Source: Branchiostoma floridae (lineage: Eukaryota; Chordata; Leptocardii; Amphioxiformes; Branchiostomatidae). Taken from it: a DNA stretch of 64,000 nucleotides. Below the pieces are notes generated by a model. That model was not told the DNA's origin and searched no databases. It saw only the letters and a list, made by a program, of their open reading frames with translations. This document shows, in pieces, positions 25,618 to 35,969 of the stretch; positions within the stretch are counted from its first letter, which is position 1, and the number at the start of each line of letters is the position of its first letter. Both the position numbers and the translations under genes were made by a program. Location: positions 12,066,766 to 12,130,765 of the forward strand of contig NC_049979.1 in NCBI RefSeq assembly GCF_000003815.2. The letters are read 5' to 3'.

Positions 25618-26927
25618 GAGAGAGTGTGTGTGTGTGTGTGTGTGTGTGCGTGCATGTGTACAATTTTTAAAGCAACTCAAGGACCTTGACAGAATAAGGA
25701 TGGCATTGGCAAATAGTAGAAAGTATGAATGCATTTCTGACTGGCTATTTTAGGAAATTCAAATCCATCATGTGTTACGTCCCTTTTCGGCACTATGATA
25801 ACACTACTCACTGTGCACGATCTACAGATTTCAGTGGATCTGATGACTGAGACAAGCATTCATGTCAACAGTTGTTTTCTGAAGGACTGATAAGAGTAAT
25901 TTCACTCAGCTCACTCCAGTATTAGGCCTAAAAACATGAGAGAAAACTTGTTGCCAAAAACAAACGTTTCTTGCTTTCTAGCGATATCTATTTTTAGATC
26001 AAGTAAAGGTAAGACTTTACTATAAAATTAAATCAAACGAATTGTTCTTGGTTGGTTAAATCAGGAGACCTTATTCTGTCACAGATAATTATGTGCTGGA
26101 AGGCACTGACCCCATCCCACAGTCCCTGTAGGTGTTCAGGGATAAAAGGATGCCATTAGGTTTTCTGCAGAGGGATGAGTCATGTTTTATCCTCGGATTT
26201 GCTTAATTAACTAACTGAATCCCCAGTACTTTTCAGAACAAAGACCGAGACACCTTTGAATTCATCTTTTGAAATCCCATGTTCTGTACCATCAGCAGGG
26301 CACACTTCTTGTTGAGCCCCAATTTATAGTGTAGTATCCAGTATTTGATTATACTGCTGCTGGGGTCCCTGAGAGTATCAGACAAATCTGTGGGACAAGA
26401 AATTAACATGGAAAAACTCATATTAAGTATGTACCCCTTCTCCATCAATCCTGACCTATCTATCTTGAACTGGATGAAATGAAATTATGATATTTTGTTC
26501 TCTTTCGCCCAGGACATTTTGGATAAATCAAGGACCTCTATACAATGTCCTTGCATGGGTTGTAAAAATGGTAGTCTTCCCTTCTGGCATTGTTTGGCAT
26601 GGGAATCACCTACTGCAAGTTATAAAATCCCTCAGAATAAAAGTAATGTTGTACATGTGCACAAAAAATATTGTGCATAGTTTGTTCTATTTGAGGTCCT
26701 TTTTCCGATTTACCTAGCCAATAACCTCAAATGGACCCTGACTTGCAGCACCTTTAGAATTTTCAAAAGTTTAAAAAGTCTGCAATTAATTCAACATTAT
26801 GTCTAAACACAGAAGTTCCAAAAAGTTTGAACTGACCTGTGCTGCCGCCCAGTGAGCTGAGCTTGCGTCGGAACTTGTTCATCTTGGCGGATGTAAATCG
26901 GGCCATCTCCACCCCATACTGTTTCAT
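869..26927 (-). CDS. RASGRP: RASGRP-family Ras/Rap guanine nucleotide exchange factor (5' part, 9 coding exons)
   Basis: Encodes the N-terminal REM (RasGEFN) and most of the CDC25 (RasGEF) domain of a RASGRP/CalDAG-GEF protein, which loads Ras or Rap GTPases with GTP at membranes. Exons in transcript order: 26837-26927, 16167-16322, 14287-14392, 13500-13607, 12721-12852, 11681-11828, 7983-8156, 7474-7590, 869-966; all join in frame. Diagnostic peptides: [14 protein letters not shown] and [15 protein letters not shown] (REM), [30 protein letters not shown], then [19 protein letters not shown] and [17 protein letters not shown]. The LVFDHLEP and [17 protein letters not shown] blocks are RASGRP signatures; I cannot tell which vertebrate paralogue is closest, and one ancestral copy is likely. 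The exon at 869 ends in a split codon, so the gene continues left of the window, where the EF hands and C1 domain should be. The first exon is the least certain. Intron 13608-14286 is AT-AC. Confidence 0.9.
1029..1435. mobile_element. MITE-like element with AGCCTGGGTACC inverted ends
   Basis: AGCCTGGGTACC opens the element and GGTACCCAGGCT closes it. The same end sequence recurs near 55428 and in relatives at 43588 and 50391. No transposase. Confidence 0.5.
1436..2800. other. Intronic sequence, no gene seen
   Basis: Part of the 6.5-kb RASGRP intron (967-7473). Only short random ORFs and a small tcatcatcatcat run at about 2178. Confidence 0.5.
2807..3338. mobile_element. Non-autonomous DNA transposon, 532 bp, 5-bp target duplication
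   Basis: Ends are CATGCCCGTAGCCAGG and its imperfect complement CCTTGGCTACAGGCATG. ACTTT flanks both sides (2802-2806 and 3339-3343). The interior has repeated units of the form tgaaa(a)(c)gccatttcctgca and G-runs. Open frames here are not gene-like. Confidence 0.65.
3886..5136. repeat. Composite repeat with degenerate units, ends in acctccatga inverted ends
   Basis: acctccatgaaaattt near 3888 and catttcatggaggtaa near 5121 form inverted ends. Inside, two related units of about 300 bp (from about 4225 and 4520) share ctaagctacctgca/ctaaggtacctaca, tttgacaaaaa-gcccctgc and tagggggc phrases. AT-rich motifs such as aattatgcaaat recur. No coding capacity. Confidence 0.55.
4577..4784. mobile_element. 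208-bp MITE with CTGTAAATGCA ends and TA target site
   Basis: Inverted ends CTGTAAATGCAGAAATG and AAATGCATTTACAG, TA on both sides (4575-4576, 4785-4786). Interior rich in ccgcgaa motifs in both orientations. It interrupts one unit of the surrounding composite repeat. TA duplication suits a Tc1/mariner-like driver. Confidence 0.75.
5137..7473. other. Intronic sequence, no gene recognised
   Basis: Remainder of the RASGRP intron. A short inverted repeat surrounds 6083-6192 (gatttttaactggg and cccagttaaaaatcac). Nothing coding supported. Confidence 0.5.
8266..8432 (-). repeat. SINE-like fragment (copy A)
   Basis: Shares tttacaggttca-t-taccag-aaatttccct and agtagcatgcatgtcgg phrases with the copy at 19137-19330, which has a tRNA-like head on the minus strand. 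Diverged. Confidence 0.4.
8515..8907. mobile_element. MITE with AGGC(C/A)ACACCAATTT inverted ends (copy 1)
   Basis: Left end taggcaacaccaatttt and right end aaattggtgtggcctta. A second copy is at 12263-12520, and a lone end at 18964. Confidence 0.55.
8940..9146. mobile_element. Foldback MITE with arms of about 75 bp
   Basis: Left arm cataattccacc-ggtgcca-aata-ccgccacctc is mirrored by gaggtggcggtat-atggcaccc-ggtggaattatg, with a loop of about 55 bp. The arms also share the AAAAAACGTT and agattgtct blocks. Confidence 0.7.
9628..11176. mobile_element. 1.55-kb palindromic DNA transposon flanked by TTAA
   Basis: TTAA lies on both sides (9624-9627, 11177-11180). Ends are AGGAAAGCATCAGAAAAT and its near complement ending GCATCAG-to-CCT. 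The two arms, about 9628-10288 and 10515-11176, are long imperfect inverted copies of one another (shared blocks: gacgtaatggcctcgttctga, accgtgccattctggac, agcttccacgaattttgg), with a loop of about 225 bp. A TTAA target points to piggyBac- or Kolobok-type mobilisation; no transposase is visible. Short frames in both arms share [15 protein letters not shown], which may be a captured or ancestral coding piece. Confidence 0.8.
11285..11340 (+). repeat. Direct copy of the sequence flanking the palindromic element
   Basis: gcattttgctgctggaagatgaatgtgtcc at about 11282 resembles gttttgctggtggaagaagaatgtgtt at about 9580, and both continue into an acaggttt phrase. So related direct repeats lie on both sides of the element. 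Confidence 0.5.
12263..12520. mobile_element. MITE with GGCCACACCAA inverted ends (copy 2)
   Basis: Starts aaggccacaccaaatctatttgtt, ends aacaaataaaattggtgtggcct. Same family as 8515-8907. Inner part has taaaaagcaac versus ttgttttta-type complementary stretches. Confidence 0.6.
13500..13607 (-). CDS. RASGRP: RASGRP exon downstream of the AT-AC intron
   Basis: Coding exon of 108 bp joining the REM domain to the linker. It begins right after an AC acceptor and ends AG before gtcagt. It adds one base to the CT left by exon 14287-14392 and leaves two bases completed by the A that opens exon 12721-12852. The join gives NLYQTRDKS at its start, matching the LYQ or IYQ helix end of vertebrate RASGRPs, and [10 protein letters not shown] at its end. 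A shorter version using a GT-AG style acceptor (13500-13538) also keeps the frame but loses the conserved LYQ. Confidence 0.8.
13608..14286 (-). other. AT-AC U12-type (minor spliceosome) intron in RASGRP
   Basis: Read on the minus strand, this 679-bp intron begins ATATCCTTT (14278-14286), a perfect minor-spliceosome 5' site. It ends TTGCTTAAC (13616-13624), close to the branch-point consensus TTCCTTAAC, followed eight bases later by the terminal AC (13608-13609). No GT donor exists near the exon end. The flanking exons join in phase and restore the conserved LYQ of the REM domain. The intron contains a 126-bp-period tandem duplication. Confidence 0.8.
14004..14228. repeat. Two-copy tandem duplication, period about 126 bp
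   Basis: The block starting catgcaagaatcggtttc occurs at 14007 and again at 14133, with about 95 bp conserved in each copy (ending gaaaactgatggtttaaa) and a few substitutions. It lies inside the AT-AC intron. A gatgatgatgat run precedes it at 13936. Confidence 0.85.
14470..14618 (-). repeat. tRNA-derived SINE head
   Basis: On the minus strand from 14618: ggatgtccttgTAGCTCAACTGGTAGc fits a Pol III A box, and tcctGGTTCCAATTag 40 bases on is a decayed B box. Followed by an unrelated tail. Confidence 0.55.
16323..18900. other. RASGRP intron, left part
   Basis: Part of the 10.5-kb intron 16323-26836. No exon that fits in phase was found; one spliceable stretch at about 17540-17568 was rejected. 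Confidence 0.5.
19137..19330 (-). repeat. tRNA-derived SINE (copy B)
   Basis: Minus strand from about 19330: agtccgGTGGTTAGCGGcc (A-box-like), then gaGTTCGAATCtgg (good B box), then tail ending in a block shared with 8266-8432 (gggaaattttcccggta-type phrase). Confidence 0.65.
19331..22580. other. RASGRP intron, middle part, nothing coding seen
   Basis: AT-rich with scattered short ORFs; none has family-like sequence or consistent splice sites. No further repeat recognised by eye. Confidence 0.5.
22588..22690. mobile_element. Small foldback MITE, copy 1
   Basis: gggtatatcaagtcgacagacgg is mirrored by gtctgacgacttgaattcccc about 60 bp later. A second copy lies at 28861-28962. Confidence 0.6.
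23425..23766. repeat. (CA)n-rich microsatellite
   Basis: About 340 bp of acac runs broken by aa, at and ga interruptions. The overlapping open frames are repeat artefacts. Confidence 0.97.
25507..25650. repeat. (GA)n microsatellite joined to (GT)n
   Basis: About 115 bp of gaga with ggg interruptions, then about 25 bp of gtgt ending gcgtgcatgtg. Overlapping frames are artefacts. Confidence 0.97.
26000..26836. other. Intron just downstream of the RASGRP first exon, nothing recognised
   Basis: No repeat or coding segment identified. The donor of exon 26837 reads gtcagttc on the minus strand. Confidence 0.4.
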
Positions 26928-26962
26928 CTCCAGTCCTGGCAGTGGTGGTGAGGCTGTAGCTC

Positions 26963-28860
26963 CTGCCTCATCACACGCATCCTCCCCTCGCTAGTCCAGC
27001 AAACCTTCACCACTGCTGACACAAACCTGCCAAAATCACACAGGGACAGGGTTAGGTGCACAGACCCTGACCTTGGAGTGGAGGAGAATGATATCAGATT
27101 GCTGGTGACGTCTTTCTCCAGTGCCTGTGACAGTGACCCCTGCCTTAATGGTGTTAGGAAAAGTTTGTTCATTCAGACCCTTGCACTATCTAGCTCATTG
27201 TAGCATATGGGACAGCAAGTTTCCTTGATGTTTCAGTAGCTGCCGCAATATTATATCTTCACAGGGAGGGGTTACAAGGCTTTCCCTTTTACACCCAGAA
27301 GGAACCTCCTCTAAGATGGAACCCCTATTTTAGGTCCCTTCCAAAGAGTAGGGTGCATAGTTCGCTAGTGAGCTGACAGTAAATTAACCCTAAGGTGCCC
27401 AAACAGGCTGCTCTGGCAAATTATTCTCCATACTCATATGGCTAAATTCTACTATTTGTCTGCCAGCATAGTTAGTTTGGTTCAGACAGCAAAGTAAATG
27501 TGAAACTCCTAGGACTCTACACCCCTCCTGTTGTCATGGTGACAGTGAAGTGGGAGGACAGAACTGACCCATAACCTGCATCCTTCACCCCTGTGGCAAG
27601 TTCATCATGGTCAGTTTAACTGGCTCCCAGGCAAGTAGTGACAAATGGGCCTGTCAGATCAGCACATACACACTTGTCCCATTGCAACTGTACATCAAGC
27701 AAGAACAAGCTTTCATTGGGAAACTTGTGCCAAAACAGAGGAAAACCTGCCTTATGCCACCTCCACAACTATCTACAAAGCAGCAAGACGTATGTTCTCT
27801 GCTGAATGCGGAGATACTAGTCTGTCAGGTAAAATCAATCACCAGGGCTGTCTCCAGGACTATCCTGGGACTGACAAGAACTTCATCATAACTGTCCCAA
27901 ACTGAGTCCATAACATAAATTGATGAAAATGTATTTTCATGGGCTTAAAATGACAGATTAAAAAAAATGCGAAAATTAACAACATGGGCTCCCCAACAGT
28001 GAGACGGAAAAAAAAATGTAAAGGTGGAGACATTCCCGACCAAACACACACAGTTTGGAAGGCAGAACTTTATTTTTGCGTTGCTGCTATTAAAGTGCTA
28101 AGAAAAGAGGGATCATGAATACAATCTTGTCTTGAGTCAAGTTACTCTTCATGGCCCATGGCCAGTTAAGAACATCTAATTTTAGCCCACTCATTAAAAT
28201 CCAATATTCCTGAGAACTTCAGCTGCTAACAAACACTCAGACTGGGATCCTTTTGGCAAAAACATTGTGTGTAGCTGTATCTCTTGGCAGGATTCCAATA
28301 GAAGGCAGCTGTCAAGCAAAAAACACCAACTGAGACTTGTGAGGGAATAAATCACATAGTAATGCTTTGGTCACATTTTCTAAAATGTGGCTGAGAAGGG
28401 ATATTTGCGGAAACAATAGATAAAAGTGTTCGTCACAAATTCTGACTAATTTTTTAATGGTCTGTATGTTTTGTTGCCTTTTCTATTGTACTTTTCATTC
28501 CTAAAAGCTACCTGGCCAGCTCCCAGGTGAAAAATGTGACCGAGACAGAAGTCCCTGACTTTGTGAAGCTTTCACACAGAATTCAAACACTTGTTCTAGT
28601 CCTTTTTTTTCTTAGCACAAGCAGGCTGCAGGTAGCCTGTGATACAGAGTTTTTTTGTTGTCAGTAGCTAACTGGGCCTGTCAGGGGCCCTGAGGAAAGG
28701 CTGTGAGAATTTGAAGAAGGCTGAGGGAGGCTAAACTAAGTCCCTTTTGCAATCTCAACTTTTCCCATCAATAGATATAATTTCAATTTTTGTCAGAAAC
28801 CCATGGTATAATGCTACCTGTGGGATAACCCATGTCGCTGTTTTTAAAAAAAAAAACAGC
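26963..28860. other. Intron or upstream region of RASGRP, no gene seen
   Basis: Includes a diverged interspersed repeat at about 28400-28560 that resembles 52340-52460 (shared gtctgtatg/tctgtgtg ttttgttg/tttattg, gtacttttcattcc/gtacatttcattcc, gaaaaatgtgaccg/gaaaatgtgaccg). Confidence 0.4.
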
Positions 28861-28962
28861 GTATTTTGGGATATATCAAGTCGCCAGACAGTGAGATATT
28901 TTGAAAATATGGCAATTTGAAATCACTGTCCATTGACTTGATATCTCTAAATATCCCACTTT
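28861..28962. mobile_element. Small foldback MITE, copy 2
   Basis: tgggatatatcaagtcgccagacagtg and cactgtccattgacttgatatct-taaatatccca form the arms. Related to 22588-22690. Confidence 0.65.
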
Positions 28963-29414
28963 TTAAAAATGATGGACATAGATAGAAGTTATGCATGGAG
29001 AATTCATGTATTCAATCATCTTCAATCATGTTGCTTTCATCCTACAGGGCACTAGTTAACATGAGGCGTGACCATGAAACTATAATACCTTTATGAAAAT
29101 TGTTCCAGATGCATGACCCAATTTCTCTCCAACAAGAAGATGGACGGAAACTAATTGAAGCTCTACCCCATTGACCCCTATTCATCCTTGGTATCACCCA
29201 ACCAGCATCTGTACATATGGATATTACATTAGCTGCATGGCAGGGTTCAAAATAATTTTTTCTGTTTAATCATACTTACAATATCATTGTAAAAAAATTA
29301 CCTGCAAATCTAAAAAATGCAATTTGCATTTATTTGCTTCAAACTGATGATCAATGTTTTAGTATGCAGCTACTTCACTAGATCCCTGATACCAACACTG
29401 AATGTTAGCCAGTA

Positions 29415-30327
29415 CAGTCAAACCTGTCTGTAGCGGCCATTCAAGGGACTGGTCAAAATTGGCCACTATAGAGAGGTGGCCACTATAGAGAATATGCTAA
29501 TTAATTGACCACAAGCAATAAGTTGCACATGGTTTTAGTTACCCACTGATCTTTATTCACATAATACAGTACTGTACATGTACTGCAATGGTTTTTACAC
29601 TACGTGTACTAAGAAAACAAAAGCTATAAAAAAATTTAAATGTTCTACAGTTGATATTGTCTGAAGAGACCGGTATCGTCATATTTCTTTTATCTTTCGT
29701 CTTGTATCCTTTGATACTTCGCCGTCCGTGTGTTCCCGCTCGCGTTCACATGTCAGATTCGCCCATTATGCTAATATGGTACACACAAGAAAAGTCTCGT
29801 CATTTTAGACTTATCTCTTAATAAATGGAAGAATAAAATCCACCATAGTCTGAAGTTCATATCATTTTGTCTTTGTAACAATTTATTTAGAAAGTTTTTG
29901 TGATATAAATTAACCTAAACGATAGTGTATTAGAACGTAACTTTAACACAATTTACCTCCGTAACATTGGTGTCGTCTATTGACCTTATATGACCTCGTT
30001 TGTTAGCGGGTATGGGTAGCGCCAGATTTATAATACGAAGTTTTGTTTTGAAAATAAATCAAAGAGGTTTTACATCCGGCGTAGGGTGACGATACATCCG
30101 CTGAATATGGCCGAACGCGTGCCGAAACATAGATCAGCGGTCCGCGTGACCGTAATCGGCAGTGTTTTTGTACCTGCGGGACCAGAAATCGCGTGGCCGT
30201 GGCCGCGTTGGACAGGTGGCCGCTAAACCTATTTCTTAATCATTACGAATCCAAGGGACCGACAAAAAGTGGCCACTATGGGCAGGTGGCCGGTATGCAA
30301 AGGTGGCTGCTAATACAGGTTTGACTG
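29415..30327. mobile_element. 913-bp non-autonomous DNA transposon, CAGTCAAACCTG ends, TA target
   Basis: Ends CAGTCAAACCTGT and ACAGGTTTGACTG with TA on both sides (29413-29414, 30328-30329). Sub-terminal ggccactata-type repeats occur in both halves (gtggccactatagaga, agtggccactatgggc). No transposase frame. Confidence 0.75.
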
Positions 30328-30409
30328 TACCATTACAAGGTATTGATATTTTCATTGGCTTTGTAAAACTGTTTTTGTAGATTGTAGGTAGGTATTTCAA
30401 GCATGTAAA

Positions 30410-30665
30410 TGTCACGAGGGTGTCACGAGGTGACAGCGTGTTAAGTCACTGTTAACCCCTGGTGTGGGGAATGTCACCGGACTAAGTGGGACCAGATGTA
30501 GAGAGGTCGGGAGAAGTGACACGTATGAGGGGACGGGGGATTCCAGCGAGAGAAGCCGACAGAGAAAGACGTGTCTACCAGAGCTCCGAATAAAGTCTAT
30601 CATATCTGCAACATCATGCCTCTGTCCTGATCCTTGACTTGACTCACTACCATGCCACCGTGACA
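30410..30665 (+). repeat. 5' LTR, 256 bp
   Basis: Same length as the 3' copy and no difference seen on reading. Contains AATAAAG at 30589, a likely polyadenylation signal, and an internal tgtcacgagg duplication at its start. Confidence 0.88.
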
Positions 30666-32022
30666 TCTGGTAGTACGGCTGGGGTGAGTCAGGTTCAACG
30701 GACAGGACAGAGGCAAACGGGAGGTGTACAGAGACGCAGGCTGACTTCGACTCAGAGAGCGCCGGCCCGGAGTACCGAGCCCGCAGGGTTGACCAGCTAG
30801 GGGCAAGGCGGCGAGGGAGTGTCGGTGGCCGAGGCGAGCGAGAGGAAGCAGTCCGAGAGATGCAGACTGACTCAAAGCGATTTGTGATCATGATGACCGC
30901 GACAGTAATGACCTACAGCAGCGGCGAGGGGAGCGGAGTACGGCCACACGGCGGGCGCGGCAGCAGGGCAGGGGCAGGACGGCCACGCGGCGGTGACCGG
31001 AGGAAGAGCGCCCGGCCCGGGCAGAGAGAGACACACTGAGGAAGGTCGGTGGGCTCGCATAGTATCATTGACGCACCGTGCACACCGGCCTAGTTCTGTT
31101 ACTTACTTTGTTCAGCTTTGTTGTAGTAGTTTTAGATTTGTTAGAATGTAGGCAACCAATGTTAGATAAATTATGTCAGTGCTATCAGGAATACAGTATA
31201 GATTAGCTGAGCAGCGAGTATCATGCGGACGTGGCGGAAGTCAGTGGGGGGGAGTCACCAGATGGGTCAGTTTAGATGTAAGACAGACATATAGAGATAG
31301 AATTATAGATATACATGTGGGTTTTACTCCCCGGGATAGTAATGTGTAGTTCGTATGATGTTACCATATAGCAGGTCAGGGGTGTCCGGCGTTTCATGTA
31401 GTTGTCGGAAAGTCTATTTGTTGTGTTTATGTGTTGAGGAGATGTTAATGTTTAAGTCGAGAGGTAGAGGAGAGAGCAGCGGAGTTGAGTTGAGACGTAG
31501 ATGATGTGTCGAGGTTAGGAGACCGGTGTATGTGCGTCAGTGGTTGCTTTGCGTCATCTGTCCGACCCCAACCTCTACAGGCGTGATCCCACAGCACGAC
31601 TCGGCAGACAACGATGCCCCGAGGGCCCGACGTCGTATAGGAGTCGTCGTCGTGGGAGCATCTAGCCGGGAGGCCTCTGTGGACAAGACAAGCCTCTTCC
31701 CGACGGGCAGAGGAGTTCCTGTCGTTTCTCTGTGGTTCCGGGACACACCCGGAAGTGCGCAAGCCGGCCGCCGAGGAGGAAGTTGGCGCGGGACACCTGG
31801 AAACCATTTGATGAACTTTTGTTGTTGTAAATTGTTATGTTTTTGTTGTTGTTTTGTAAATGTCGGAATGTCGCTGACCTGCATTGTAGAAGAATTAGTA
31901 GTATTGTATAGAAGTATGTAAAAGAAAAGCGGTGATGATCTTCATGATAATATGTCCCGGTAATCAATAATTGATAACAGCTGTCAACAATGTGGAAATT
32001 GTTTTAAAAATGCGGGGTGAGG

Positions 32023-32278
32023 TGTCACGAGGGTGTCACGAGGTGACAGCGTGTTAAGTCACTGTTAACCCCTGGTGTGGGGAATGTCACCGGACTAAGT
32101 GGGACCAGATGTAGAGAGGTCGGGAGAAGTGACACGTATGAGGGGACGGGGGATTCCAGCGAGAGAAGCCGACAGAGAAAGACGTGTCTACCAGAGCTCC
32201 GAATAAAGTCTATCATATCTGCAACATCATGCCTCTGTCCTGATCCTTGACTTGACTCACTACCATGCCACCGTGACA
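32023..32278 (+). repeat. 3' LTR, 256 bp
   Basis: Matches the 5' LTR throughout. Preceded by a purine-rich tract. Confidence 0.88.
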
Positions 32279-32279
32279 T

Positions 32280-35200
32280 CAACATGTTTTGTAAAAAAAA
32301 AAAAGTCTTAAAGAGATGGAGCAAAAGGTCTCAGCACTTTTAACTTTTAAGTGGGGCTAATTTCAAAACAATCAGCTTTCCCCTTATCAATGTCCTAATT
32401 TATGCATGCCCCTGCTCTAAAATCAATATGCACCTCATATTCGTGGGTGGTACCGTGATGTCAATATTCCTCTGTTGTTTAGTTACGGTTCTGGCAAAAA
32501 TTTTTACAGACACAATCACATCTAACGTTAATTCAGTACTGCAACAAAAATACATTCTGCATATATTGCTGCATTCCCGTACCATTGTCTCTGTATCAGC
32601 TCTACTTTAGTCTAAGCCAACATCTTGAGCATTTTCCCACTAACTTTGGAGATACATAAATAAACCACAAAAGCCTTTAATGTCACAAAAAATTCTCCAT
32701 CAGATTTTGATGACAAATCAAATTTATGTTCATACAAATAATGTCAGTCTGTCACATATCACCACGAGGGTTCCCACATTTGACCTCAACTGTTTTCTAC
32801 CCACATTTTGGAGTCCAAAAAGGCTCCAAACACTAGGGTTTGACAAGTCTTCTGAAATTCACTTGTAATATCAGGCAAGCACAAGAACACTCTTTCTTAC
32901 CCATTCGGGCAAGTGGGGAAGGTCATGCACTTGCCCAATCAGCACTTTCACTTGACCTGGACAATAGGGCTAGTGGACTTGTCCAGTCCTGAACACCCAT
33001 AAAACTTTAATTCGTTCTTTTCCCAGGTGTGGAAAACAAATTCCTAGTAAGGCCACCTGTGTGGAAAACTATCTAATCCCCCATGAATGTCGGCACATGC
33101 TGTTATTGGTCTTACAATTATCATTATCTGCTCCATCTGTGATACCAGTTCATAAATAGAATGCTGTACTTTTAACAGGTGTTCCAGTGACGTACCTTTC
33201 ACACAAGTCTACTGCAGAGTGGGTAATTAGGCATACGAAAGTCTGAGACTGTAATGGTAGTAGGATCAAACTAACTCAAAACCGTGGCACCACAACAGCT
33301 AGGTGAGAAACCAGTGTAAAACAGGAGAAAATAACATTACACTTTGGACCCAAACTGGGTACAATTCCTACAGCACCGTTGTCTCCAAGGTTTCAGACAA
33401 AAACTCTGTAGCTCTACTTGTCGTAATACATGTGAATTTACCAAGATACATCTGGCAAAATGATATTTCTAAAGTCTAAGTTGCTTGTGACTTAATTGAT
33501 CATTAATCCGAATGTTATCCTTGAACAAGGCGTCAATCAAGTGAAATCGTGAGAACTACCTAGTAGATTGCCTCGTTACAAGTCATGTTAATTAACAAGC
33601 CGTCAACGAAAGTGACATATTTCGTGTAGCCCAAGTAACGAGAGTCCTGGCAAGCACACCATGTAGAGGGTGAAATCTGCATTATAGTTTTATACCTAAC
33701 TAACTTAAAGATATTTATTCAAGAGTCATCAATGTCATATGTAGCTATACTCACTTCCAAGAAAAGAGGCCATCAGCTTGATCAGTTTTTTCAAGGCTAT
33801 CTAACTCTAAGGAAACAACAGCAGTTAGAGTAATCTATGTGAAGAACTGAACAAATAGCCTACCATGTAAGAAGCAGACTTTCTAAACATCTACCATATT
33901 AGCTACTGTCAGTAAAGTTGTTGTGAGAAATTACAACCTATCTCCAAAGATATCCATCTTTTCAACTCAGATGAATAGCCCTGCTAACAGTTTTATATTA
34001 AAAGTCAATTGATTGATAGACAGGAATTAATGATTCCTTTTACAAAATAACTACAACCTTGGTCCTTGACTATCCGGGAGTAAAACAGATCGCAGGTTAT
34101 TTGTAAAAAGTGATTGAAAATAATCCACTAATTCCGGGGTATAAGATGTAACAGGTGATACGGGATATGAATTTCCTCTCTAAAAATAGTTGACCCAAAC
34201 ACTTTGGTAACAAGATCAATGAAGAGTTTTAGTAATTCCAATGTTGCTAAATTGACCGTTACGATATAATTGCAGTTTCAATCTAGCTCAGATTACTGTA
34301 CTTGTTACAGACAATGATCCAATAATTTCACTAGACCAGCACATAAGGCAAAGTAGAAGACATAGTTGTCATATTGAATTTAAGGTTAAAGCTATTGACA
34401 AGAAATTTCGGTCAATAACAATTTTTTGTGCTATTGACAGGATTGACTACAAGGAGTCAGGGAACACAACACAACAGTCCCTGTCTCACAGACCTTCCGA
34501 TTGTAAGGCGATCACTTTTCCCTGAGCCACGGTACCAGTTCATTACATGGGAATGTAGTCAATGAACTAACTCAAAGGAATTTTCTGTGCTTCCTGTCAA
34601 TAAGACGTTTAGTGACAGGATCTTATCTATTCCCCAAATTAGATCCAGTAGATATGATTTCAATGGACAAATGTTTTCACCCAACAGGGCAGGGCCTGTT
34701 GTTGGAGACATAAACTTTTTGTTATGAAATGCAGTAACATCACCAGCGAGGCCACAGGTGCAACATTGCTGACAGTGCCATTTAGAGCATAATTGCCCCG
34801 GCCAGCTTTCATACCACGGTACCTGTGCAAGTCAGGTGGAAACTTCCACTGAGAAAATGGACACCTGTCCTCCACTGGGCCTTTAGCCCAAGATTAGAAG
34901 TTAAAATATTGACTTGAGAGGGGTTCGCTTTTGTGGCGGGATCCCATTACACCTCCACCTGACTTCTGGTTAATGATTACCCGGGCCATTTGAAGAGTGT
35001 TGTAGTTACAACTTGTTGGCACTCAGCCGGTTAGCCGGTCATCAATAAAGAAAGTGTTATGGCATGAAACTTGAAACACGGCAAACTCATCAAGGAAAAC
35101 AGTAATTTTTACCACTGGAAATGTGATCAATCAATCATTCTGGTCTGATTTTACTAGATACTTTACTGATGATTTCCATTGGGTGAAATCAGCGGCATTT

Positions 35201-35590
35201 CCCCAGCAACAAGTGAACACATAGACATTGATAAACGCCCCTACGACCCACCGTAGAGCTAGTAGAGGGAAACACCCACTGCGCCAACGCTAAAACTAGA
35301 CGCTTTACCCATCAGGATTCCTCCCCTCACAGGCTGTCGGCGTACTTTTGTCCTATGTCTATGCAGTGTTCAAATACGACAATGCTAAAGTGGCATACCC
35401 CACAGATCAGTGAGCGCCTGTAGCGTTCACTTGTGTAGTCTAGCTAATTACGGGCCATTTACACACATGTTTGAGATGCCTTCAGCTAGTTGGTGAGCGG
35501 TGTTTGTCTCAAACCCTGAGTGGCAGAGCTGAGCTCGACACCAGACAGAAGGAGATCTCGCAAACATAACTGCCCAATGTAAACATCAAC
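32280..35590. other. Intergenic or 5' intronic region, no gene recognised
   Basis: AT-rich. A partial copy of the 42459 family lies at about 32885-32992 (cacttgcccaatcagca, ggacaatagggctagtgg). A tRNA-like fragment may sit at about 34490-34530. Nothing else supported. Confidence 0.45.
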
Positions 35591-35599
35591 ACATCTCAC

Positions 35600-35609
35600 C
35601 TGCCTCCAT
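35600..35609 (-). CDS. Possible first coding exon of the RASGRP gene (start codon plus donor)
   Basis: On the minus strand ATG GAG GCA G is followed directly by a good donor, gtgaga. The single trailing base would join in frame to an extended version of exon 26837 that begins at 26962 or at a nearby acceptor (gaggcag or gctacag), giving MEAGATASPP before the next exon. The acceptor has a weak pyrimidine tract, so the link is tentative. If true, RASGRP and ARHGAP11A start only about 520 bp apart on opposite strands. Confidence 0.3.
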
Positions 35610-35969
35610 TTGCCCAGATGCCGTGAACAAAAGTGGCTATTAGCTCTGGTGACGGTATTTGTGCTGAGTTTTGTAGCTGTTGTTATCGCTTCGCGGACTT
35701 TACAGACTGTGCCAATGAGAAAACTGTAGACTATACTAAACTGAATTTAGGGGTGTATCAAAAATTTGTCTTATCACTACTGTTGAAAACAACTACTCAT
35801 GTCGTATCCATCTTTGATATGTTCATAGCTATATTTCTTGTAAATCAAGGATGTTTTGTTATTCATAATGATTGTGAATGTTTGAATATAAATCAAAATT
35901 GTTTTCCTTTCGCTGTTTTCGTAGTAAACTCACCCAATATGTTTCCGGTTTCAGGGGCAAACCGGATAC

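Larger units (their letters stand above)
30410..32278 (+). mobile_element. Short LTR retrotransposon without coding genes
   Basis: Two 256-bp LTRs (30410-30665 and 32023-32278) begin TGTCACGAGG, end CCGTGACA and look identical by eye. The left LTR is followed by TC and then TGGTAGTACGG, a plausible primer-binding site; aatgcggggtgagg just before the right LTR is a polypurine-like tract. The internal 1357 bp has no gag, protease or reverse transcriptase, only frames of about 130 residues or less, so it must rely on another element (TRIM or LARD style). No clear target duplication: flanks are gtaaa and tcaac. Confidence 0.85.

Noticed and set aside
23425..25650. CRISPR-like or regularly spaced repeats
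   Set aside because: Repeats are simple dinucleotide tracts, and this is a eukaryotic genome.
25436..25734. Ser/Leu-rich and Arg/Glu-rich open frames
   Set aside because: They are translations of the (GA)n/(GT)n microsatellite.
30412..30891. 159-residue minus-strand frame
   Set aside because: It spans the LTR and the element interior, shares its second half with the other LTR's frame, and has no recognisable domain.
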